In this document: piece after piece, positions 1 to 5,411 of the stretch
Numbering within the stretch: position 1 is the first letter of the stretch
Layout of the letters: each line of letters opens with the position of its first letter
DNA from: an uncultured Steroidobacter sp.
GTDB lineage: Bacteria > Pseudomonadota > Gammaproteobacteria > Steroidobacterales > Steroidobacteraceae
Assembly (NCBI GenBank): GCA_946478975.1
Contig: CAMLEO010000229.1
Span: 1-11,822, forward strand
Length of the DNA: 11,822 bases
Reading direction: 5' to 3'
Notes under the pieces: model-generated
What the model saw: the letters and a program-made list of their open reading frames with translations, nothing else
The model's database searches: none
Told to the model about the DNA's origin: nothing
Made by a program: the position numbers and the translations under genes

Positions 1-2
1 GC

Positions 3-803
3 CGCAGCCTGCGCGTCGATGTGACATCTGCGCAGTGGGCCTTAGAGATGTCGAACTCTCCGGGCTTCGCAGCGACGGCAGGCACCAAGAACGTCAGCAT
101 CTGGGCGAAGCTCGGCGCAAACGCTCCAGCAACGGCGACGCTCGTTCTCAATTGGCTCGACGCTTCTCAAGCGGTGCTCGGGACCGAATCGGTTGCGCTG
201 TCGACGCTGACGACGGAATGGACTCGCACCAAGATGAATGTCGAAGCTCCGCAAGGCACGGCGACATTGCTGGTTCGTCTCGTCGGCACGGGCAGCGCCG
301 GCGGCGTCGTGTATTTCGATGACGTCGTGATCGGCGATGTCGAGAACGCGCTCGATGCAGATACGGCGAGCCTCGAAGGCACAGTCGGTCAGTGGCGGCC
401 CTGGTATGGATCGAGCGTCGAGCGCGCCGCTGATCAAGCTTACAGCGGCACGCACAGCCTGCTCATCGGCGTCACGGCCGGCGGCGGTTGGGCGGTCGAG
501 ATTGCGTCGTATCCTGGCTTCGCGGCGACCGCTGGAACCAAGCGCATCAGCTATTGGGCGAAGAGCGGCACGGGCACTGCTTCGAGCGTGACGTTACGTG
601 TGAAGTGGTTCAACGAGAATGGACAGGTTCTTCAGACCGATCTGGTCGCTCTCAGCAGCTTGACGTCGGAGTGGCAGCAGGCGGCGGCAGATGTCGTTGC
701 TCCCGCAGGCACCACTGATGTGCGCGTCGAACTTTACAGCGGGTCCGGCAGCGCCGGCAGCACGCTGTATGTCGATGACGTCGTGATCACGCCGACGCCT
801 TGA
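3..803 (+). CDS. Secreted protein with tandem CBM-like domains (3' end only)
   Basis: The reading frame is already open at the left edge and ends at TGA 801-803, so only the last ~266 residues are present. They hold two copies of one beta-sandwich-like unit, at roughly nt 6-345 and 453-790. Both contain the block PGFAATAGTK, a following I-(S)-x-WAK segment, a V-AL-S-LT-EW segment and a closing (Y)-(F/V)-DDVVI strand; by eye they are about 40-45% identical. The spacing and the terminal 'DDV' strand resemble CBM4/9/22-type carbohydrate-binding modules, which are usually appended to secreted glycoside hydrolases or other surface enzymes. A catalytic domain, if there is one, lies left of the window. 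The protein is probably extracellular, but the signal peptide is not visible. The coding frame is certain; the carbohydrate-binding role is inferred from fold-level resemblance. The gene converges on the kinase gene across a GC-rich hairpin. Confidence 0.82.
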   Translation, partial: RSLRVDVTSAQWALEMSNSPGFAATAGTKNVSIWAKLGANAPATATLVLNWLDASQAVLGTESVALSTLTTEWTRTKMNVEAPQGTATLLVRLVGTGSAGGVVYFDDVVIGDVENALDADTASLEGTVGQWRPWYGSSVERAADQAYSGTHSLLIGVTAGGGWAVEIASYPGFAATAGTKRISYWAKSGTGTASSVTLRVKWFNENGQVLQTDLVALSSLTSEWQQAAADVVAPAGTTDVRVELYSGSGSAGSTLYVDDVVITPTP

Positions 804-810
804 TACAAAC

Positions 811-844
811 GCGGCTCGCCTGGGAATGCACCCGGGCGAGCCGC
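811..844. terminator. GC-rich hairpin between convergent genes
   Basis: The arm at 811-824 (GCGGCTCGCCTGGG) pairs with 831-844 (CCCGGGCGAGCCGC) over 14 bp, with one G-U wobble and a 6-nt loop. It starts 8 nt after the stop of the CBM-like gene and ends 2 nt past the kinase stop, so it can fold in both transcripts. Neither side has a real U-tract; the leftward side has only GTTTGT. It is likely a bidirectional terminator or 3'-end stabilising structure. Confidence 0.65.
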
Positions 845-846
845 AC

Positions 847-2475
847 TCATAACGCGTCCTTCACGGGTGATTCGCACGACGGGCGGCAATCCTGCAGCTC
901 GTCCAGACACACGTGCTCGGACTCGCGCGCCTCGTTGTCACAATCCTGATCGCGTGAGACGACCGGGTCGGTGACGATTGTCGCCTCGATTTGTGACGTC
1001 TCGCTGCTCGACACCACTGGTTCAGAGGTCGCACCCGCCTCTGTTTGTTCCAGCGCCGCTGGCTCGGTGGCTGCCGGCTCCAAGGCGACGGGTTCAAGTG
1101 TTGCCGACTCGAGCGCGGCTGGCTCCAGCACCGCGGGCTTGAGTTCCACAGGCTTCTGTTCTGCGGGCGCGGGCACCACTGCAGCCGGAGGTGTTTCCTC
1201 GGGCACTCGCCCAGAGACGCGCTCACTCATCGCCCACAACTCTGATTTCAGCGCGGTGGTTGCAGCGGACAGTTTCATGATCCAACCGCGATCATTCGCC
1301 ATCACGAACGCAGCTGTGAGTGCCGAACCGAGCAGCATCAGGCGGGCAAGCCGAAAGCGCTTCGGCCGCGGCGCCAGAATCTCTTCCAGCATCTCATCGA
1401 ACGATCCAAACCGTTTATCCGGCGACGGCGACATCGCGCGCATCAGCGCGTCCGCATAACGTTTCGGCAGGTCCCGACGCACGATCGGCTGCACCGCGCC
1501 GGTCGGCAACGTGCCCGTGAACAATTCATACAACACCACGCCGAGCGCATATTGATCGGTGCGCCAGTCGATTTTCTTCGAGCCGGCGCGCTGTTCCGGC
1601 GACATATAGTAAGCCGTGCCGAGCATCATGCCGGTCTGGGTCATCTGCGAATTGCTGAAGACGCGGGCAATGCCGAAGTCCATCAGCTTGACCGTGCCAT
1701 CCTCGGCCAGCCAGATATTCTCCGGCTTGATGTCGCGATGAATGATGAAACGATGCGCGTATCGAAGCGCATCGATCAGCTGGCGCGCAATGTCCGTGAC
1801 TTCGACCAGACGGAAGGCACGGTTCTTCTTGCGATACTGATCCATCTTCTGGCGCAGCGTCTGGCCTTTCAATCTCTCCATGGACAGGTAATAGGCGCCG
1901 CCACTGGTGCCGACGTCATGCACGCGCACGATATTCGGATGAGAAAGACTGCAAGACACCTTCGCTTCAGAGAGGAAACGATCCTTGGCTTCGAGACTGA
2001 ACCGCAAGTCCTCACGCAGCACTTTGATCGCTACGTCCTCGCTCTTCAGGCGATCGCGCGCCGCGTACACGCAGCCCATGCCGCCCTCGCCGAGCAATCC
2101 GCCGATCTCGATGCGATCCGCAATGACTGCGCCCGGCTCCATATGAACGAGCGCCGGGCTGGATGAATCAGGCAACAGCGTGCCCGAGCGCATGAGCGTC
2201 GCACCGTCATTGCGCACGAGCGTTGCACCGTCATTCGGGCTCGCGTAGCGGCCGGTCCCGCTGATCAGCTCGTACGCCTGGCTCAACTCCGCGAGCCTGG
2301 CACCGTGGGCGTTGCGCTCCACGTCCGACTCCGCCGCCACGAGCTGCTCCTGCACGGAAGCCAGCTGCTCGCCGTACGCCCGCACCACGCTGGCTGAATT
2401 CTCATTGCCTTGCAGCCGCAGGATTGCCAGCGCCGCTTCTTTGTTCATAGTCGAATGTGTTGAAGATCCCTGCAT
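847..2475 (-). CDS. Transmembrane PknB-type Ser/Thr protein kinase
   Basis: This is a Hanks-type kinase of 542 residues from the chosen start. Residues ~12-75 form a helical J-domain/coiled-coil-like segment. A linker at ~82-100 repeats the motif DGATL twice. The kinase domain (~118-367) has the glycine loop GEGGMG (129-134), VAIK with Lys151, HRDIKPEN (Asp248, Asn253), DFG (Asp266), activation-loop Thr residues (279, 281, 287) and SPE (292-294). All key catalytic residues are intact, so it should be active. A single hydrophobic span at ~376-392 puts the kinase in the cytosol and the C-terminus in the periplasm. That tail has pentapeptide-like L-E-P-A-A repeats (~440-480) and four cysteines (512, 523, 530, 534). 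I chose ATG 2475 because AGAGG lies 4 nt upstream; ATG 2448 has no nearby ribosome site but begins exactly at the conserved MNKEAA segment and is the alternative. An in-frame ATG at 2622 would add a low-complexity RS-rich stretch and is unlikely. Substrates are unknown; it is divergent from the S41 peptidase gene. Confidence 0.93.
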   Translation of the reverse strand: MQGSSTHSTMNKEAALAILRLQGNENSASVVRAYGEQLASVQEQLVAAESDVERNAHGARLAELSQAYELISGTGRYASPNDGATLVRNDGATLMRSGTLLPDSSSPALVHMEPGAVIADRIEIGGLLGEGGMGCVYAARDRLKSEDVAIKVLREDLRFSLEAKDRFLSEAKVSCSLSHPNIVRVHDVGTSGGAYYLSMERLKGQTLRQKMDQYRKKNRAFRLVEVTDIARQLIDALRYAHRFIIHRDIKPENIWLAEDGTVKLMDFGIARVFSNSQMTQTGMMLGTAYYMSPEQRAGSKKIDWRTDQYALGVVLYELFTGTLPTGAVQPIVRRDLPKRYADALMRAMSPSPDKRFGSFDEMLEEILAPRPKRFRLARLMLLGSALTAAFVMANDRGWIMKLSAATTALKSELWAMSERVSGRVPEETPPAAVVPAPAEQKPVELKPAVLEPAALESATLEPVALEPAATEPAALEQTEAGATSEPVVSSSETSQIEATIVTDPVVSRDQDCDNEARESEHVCLDELQDCRPSCESPVKDAL

Positions 2476-2649
2476 CGCGCCTCTTCGCTGCGACCGGGAG
2501 CGTGATGATGCTGAACGGGACCTCGTCTCGTTCTGCAGCGACAACCGACCTTTTCGGGGTTCTGCGGGGGATTGGATTCTGTCCAAGAGGCGAAGAGCGA
2601 TGCCTTCAGGAACAGGTAACATCAGCGCTCGATAACTACAGGACGTACC

Positions 2650-3897
2650 ATGACCGTCGGCGCATTTTCCACGGCAATCGCAGCAGCCGCGCTTGGCTGC
2701 CTGATTTCAGGCACGGCACCTGCCGAAGACCGGAGCGCCTCATTCGACTGGGTGTGGCAGACGGTGCACGAGAGTTTCTACGACGCGAAGTTCAACGGCG
2801 TCGAATGGCCTGCGATGAGGACCAAGTATCGGGAGCGCGCCAGCCATGCGAGCACGCGAGAGCAGCACGCGGCGATCGTCAACGAGATGCTCGCTGAACT
2901 GCATACATCGCACACGGTGTTCTATACGCCGGACACACCGGACTACTTTCATCTGTTGGGGCTGTTCCTGCCCATGAACGAATGGCTGGCGAAGAACACA
3001 GCCCGCAATCTGACCGACGGCAAGGCCGTTTACTGCGGCATTGGAATATTCACGCAGACGGTGAACGGGCAGCAGTTCGTGCGCGGAGTGCACGAAGGCT
3101 TGCCGGCGCATCAAGCGGGAATCCAACTTGGAGACCGGATCGTGTCTGTAGACGGCGCGCCGTTTCATGCCATCCGCTCGTTCGAGGGCAAGGCAGGAAA
3201 GCCGCTCACCGTGATCGTGGAAAGAACGCCGGGAGTCACCAAGACGCTTACGGTCACTCCGACTCTGCTCGATGGCAGCACGTTGTTCGCCGATGCGATG
3301 GAGGCGAGCGTGCAGATCGTCGAGCGCGGGACCAGCAAAATCGGCTACATCCACGCGTGGTCCTACGCCGGTCGCAAGTATCAGGACATCCTGGAAGAGG
3401 AACTGCTGTTCGGCCAATTCAAACGAGCCGATGCGCTGGTGCTGGATGTTCGCGACGGGCTCGGCGGCGCCTCGCCTTCCAACTTGAATATATTTACGCA
3501 ACGCTGCCTGACGTGGAACGCACGCGCCAGGTCCGGCCCCGCCGAAACTTATCTTTCCTGCTGGGCCAAACCAGTGGTGCTGCTCACGGACAATCGCAGC
3601 ACCAGCGGCAAGGAATTGCTCGCGTACGCATTCAAACGCGGGCACGTCGGCCGAATCGTCGGTGCGCGCACCGCAGGCGCGGTCATGGCCGGACAGATCT
3701 TTGCAAACGACGCCGATGGCAACCTGCTCTATCTCGCAACCAAGGACGTGCGTATGGACGATGGCACGCGCCTGGAAGGCCGAGGCGTCGAGCCCGATGT
3801 CGAAGTGCCGTTCGATCTCCCGTACGCGCACGGCGAGGACGTACGCAAGGAGCGTGCGATCGACGAAGCAGCGCGACTCGTCAAGCCCGCGGCATGA
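2650..3897 (+). CDS. Exported S41-family peptidase with PDZ domain
   Basis: This 415-residue protein has a hydrophobic N-terminus (residues 5-22) with a plausible cleavage after APA (25). The n-region lacks Lys or Arg, which is unusual for a signal peptide. Residues ~31-95 resemble the tricorn C1/IRBP-type N-terminal helices and end in TSHT. A PDZ-like domain follows (~129-205; GLPAHQAGIQLGDRIVSVDG). The S41 core is ~225-390, with LDVRDGLGG (265-273), the nucleophile region STSGKE (Ser319 by alignment) and RGVEPD (378-383). Position 344, where C-terminal processing peptidases carry the dyad Lys, is Ala. This and the Ser87-His88 pair place it in the tricorn/IRBP-like branch, which uses a Ser-His-Ser-Glu arrangement; Glu376 or Glu381 could be the acid. 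It probably degrades peptides in the periplasm; the substrate is unknown. ATG 2650 is supported by CAGGA six nt upstream and by the signal sequence beginning there. Confidence 0.9.
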   Translation: MTVGAFSTAIAAAALGCLISGTAPAEDRSASFDWVWQTVHESFYDAKFNGVEWPAMRTKYRERASHASTREQHAAIVNEMLAELHTSHTVFYTPDTPDYFHLLGLFLPMNEWLAKNTARNLTDGKAVYCGIGIFTQTVNGQQFVRGVHEGLPAHQAGIQLGDRIVSVDGAPFHAIRSFEGKAGKPLTVIVERTPGVTKTLTVTPTLLDGSTLFADAMEASVQIVERGTSKIGYIHAWSYAGRKYQDILEEELLFGQFKRADALVLDVRDGLGGASPSNLNIFTQRCLTWNARARSGPAETYLSCWAKPVVLLTDNRSTSGKELLAYAFKRGHVGRIVGARTAGAVMAGQIFANDADGNLLYLATKDVRMDDGTRLEGRGVEPDVEVPFDLPYAHGEDVRKERAIDEAARLVKPAA

Positions 3898-3917
3898 AAT
3901 CTGTCGGCGATATTTGT

Positions 3918-4328
3918 TTAGAAGAATTCTCGCAGGAACGTCGCGGCCTGATCTGAGATGCCGACGATCTTGTTGGTGGCCTGTCGATAGAATTTGAAGT
4001 TGAGCTCGGTCTGAGGCCGGCCATCGCGCCAGTTCACAAACCGCTTGAGCTCGTTTCGCCCCAGCGGCTTGCTCACGAGCGCGGTGCGCCTGACTTCGAT
4101 ACTTACTCGTGGAGTCTGCCGGGCGATGTCCGGCAGCTTCGCAATTGTTTCTACGTCGGTGACGATTCCGCGTGCGACCAAACCTTGTCCGCCCTGGGTC
4201 TCGCTCGCAAACACGAAGATCTCATCGCCATTCGCAATGAGCTTGCCGCCGTACATTGTCTTCTGCGCCACGAAGGAGAATTTCTTCGCCTTCGGGTCGG
4301 CAATTTCAGATTTGATTGCGAAGGGCAT
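3918..4328 (-). CDS. Conserved protein of unknown function, possibly PUA/EVE-like fold
   Basis: This is a 136-residue soluble protein with no signal peptide or membrane span. It has well-formed beta-rich blocks: FSFVAQKTMYGGKLI (17-31), EIFVFASETQGGQGLVARG (36-54) and ELNFKFYRQATNKIVGISD (~109-127). The pattern 'x-GD-x-I-F-V-F-x-S-E-...-G-x-G-(L/I)-x-A-R-G' followed by a late 'KFYRQ' strand looks like a small PUA/EVE-type beta barrel that could bind a modified base or RNA. That is inference from pattern only and I do not recognise a named family. No clear Shine-Dalgarno precedes ATG 4328, but the sequence reads as conserved from the first residues. It converges with the S41 gene across only 20 bp and is divergent from the acidic-protein gene, so it appears to be monocistronic. 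Confidence 0.8.
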   Translation of the reverse strand: MPFAIKSEIADPKAKKFSFVAQKTMYGGKLIANGDEIFVFASETQGGQGLVARGIVTDVETIAKLPDIARQTPRVSIEVRRTALVSKPLGRNELKRFVNWRDGRPQTELNFKFYRQATNKIVGISDQAATFLREFF

Positions 4329-4428
4329 TCATCGACACGTGCGTCAGCGTTAGTGCCGGAACCCCTGCGGAGCTACGGCGTTGCTCAAGGCGGCTTTCAG
4401 TATTTGGCCGCAGTGGATGGAGCACAGC

Positions 4429-4869
4429 ATGACTCATCGAAGCACCGTCGATCCAGACAATCTTCCCGGCCAGAGCGGACGCAAAGCGTTCAAAGGCCAC
4501 GACACGCGCTCGCTCGGGCCCAGCGACAGTTCCGATTCCGGCTCCGATCTCGCCGGGCCCGGCCTGATCGATGAAGATCTGCTCAACCTGGATCGCGGCA
4601 CCAACGAGGACAGCGAAGGCGGCCACCTCGACACTGCCGACGCCGGCGCCAGCCTCGGCGATCTGGGCCTGGACGACACCACCGACTCGCAAGGCACCGG
4701 CGAGCGCCTCACCGCTGGCAAGGAACCAAACATTCGCATCGGCGGCGACATCGCCCCCGATCGCATCGTCGGCGCCGACGAGGCCGGCTTGGGCGGCGGA
4801 TTGGATCAAGCCGAAGAAGCGCAGTTGGGGATTACGGATGAAGAGATTGAGCAGATGGCGCGCAAATAG
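4429..4869 (+). CDS. Small acidic, probably disordered conserved protein
   Basis: This 146-residue protein is dominated by Asp, Gly, Ser and Glu, with few aromatic or hydrophobic residues. The Ser/Asp-rich run SDSSDSGSDL (32-41) is followed by an echo of it, DTTDSQGTGER (83-93), and by a Gly/Glu-rich C-terminal helix region DEAGLGGGLDQAEEAQ (117-132) ending in ITDEEIEQMARK. From memory, this C-terminal signature and the two 'DS-G' blocks belong to a family of uncharacterised proteins widespread in Pseudomonas and Xanthomonas relatives, sometimes labelled 'chemotaxis protein' with no support in the sequence. There is no signal peptide or membrane span. I chose ATG 4429 because GGAG sits 6 nt upstream; a TTG at 4381 and an ATG at 4417 lie in frame but lack such a site and add an unrelated segment. 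The function is unknown. Confidence 0.82.
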   Translation: MTHRSTVDPDNLPGQSGRKAFKGHDTRSLGPSDSSDSGSDLAGPGLIDEDLLNLDRGTNEDSEGGHLDTADAGASLGDLGLDDTTDSQGTGERLTAGKEPNIRIGGDIAPDRIVGADEAGLGGGLDQAEEAQLGITDEEIEQMARK

Positions 4870-5319
4870 CTGCGCGCCGTCGCTCACCACAAACATCAGT
4901 AAACCGAAAATCAGTCCAGTCGATCTCCCTTGCCCCCCACTGCGCCGTAGTCTCAGGACGAGAGCCGGAACAGCAATGAATGCGACAGGCGACGCCGACC
5001 ATCGTGGTATCCGGTTGCATGAGCTATACGAGGCGGCAATGGCTGTCGTTGGCGGGGACTGACAGATTCAAAGAGAATATATAAAGAAAGAAGCGGACTG
5101 TTATTCCCGCCGCTAGTCGACTTCGCCACGGACGTACAAACTTTCGACCATGAGAGTGGCCGGTGTCGATTAGCAGCTGGCGGCTGGAGTGACGATCAAT
5201 TGCGTTCCGCTGGCCCCGCGAAAGTCTGCAACGAGGCTCGCATTGGCGGTGGCGGCTTGCGCTCACGCCGACAGATGTGATCAGCAAACATTTGTGTTTC
5301 CACGACTGCCCGTTAGAAG

Positions 5320-5341
5320 ATCGCGGCATAATCGCGGCATA
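5320..5341. repeat. Perfect 11-bp tandem direct repeat
   Basis: ATCGCGGCATA occurs at 5320-5330 and again immediately at 5331-5341. The period equals about one helical turn, so two protein monomers bound there would sit on the same DNA face. Its centre lies roughly 50 bp upstream of the start point predicted from the -10 element at 5371-5376. This fits an activator-binding site for the lipoprotein gene; the assignment is inferred. Confidence 0.6.
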
Positions 5342-5370
5342 CGAACACACCACCTTTACTCGTGTTTCAA

Positions 5371-5376
5371 TATACT
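5371..5376 (+). promoter_or_regulatory. Candidate -10 element for the kelch lipoprotein gene
   Basis: TATACT matches the sigma70 -10 consensus at five of six positions. It lies 35 nt upstream of the lipoprotein ATG, leaving room for a short leader with AAGGA at 5398-5402. No good -35 hexamer is found 16-18 nt upstream (the sequence there is CACCAC-like). That pattern suits an activator-dependent promoter using the adjacent 11-bp repeats. Confidence 0.4.
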
Positions 5377-5411
5377 CTGAGCCTTATCTCAGCGACCAAG
5401 GACGAAAGCGA

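Larger units (their letters stand above)
4870..5411. other. 542-bp gene-free region before the kelch lipoprotein
   Basis: No convincing protein gene lies here. The left part holds a possible 28-codon ORF (4976-5062). An AT-rich patch at 5066-5092 contains TATATAAA, with CTGACA at 5059-5064, a weak promoter candidate. The right part has a perfect 11-bp tandem repeat (5320-5341) and a good -10 element (5371-5376) leading into the lipoprotein gene. The region could encode a long leader or a small RNA, but no clear terminator or conserved fold supports that. Confidence 0.5.

Noticed and set aside
250..280. Sigma54-like GG/GC spacing
   Set aside because: It sits inside the CBM-like coding sequence with no gene start downstream and poor consensus match.
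1552..2166. 204-codon frame on the plus strand opposite the kinase
   Set aside because: It lies wholly over the catalytic kinase domain and has no recognisable motif; it is an antisense artefact of codon bias.
2740..3831. 363-codon open frame on the minus strand opposite the S41 peptidase gene
   Set aside because: GC-rich shadow frame: Arg/His-rich, no domain, no ribosome site, fully covered by a well-supported gene on the other strand.
5024..5353. 109-codon minus-strand frame in the gene-free region
   Set aside because: Arg/Ser/Cys-rich with no motif and no ribosome site; it overlaps the candidate promoter and tandem repeat.
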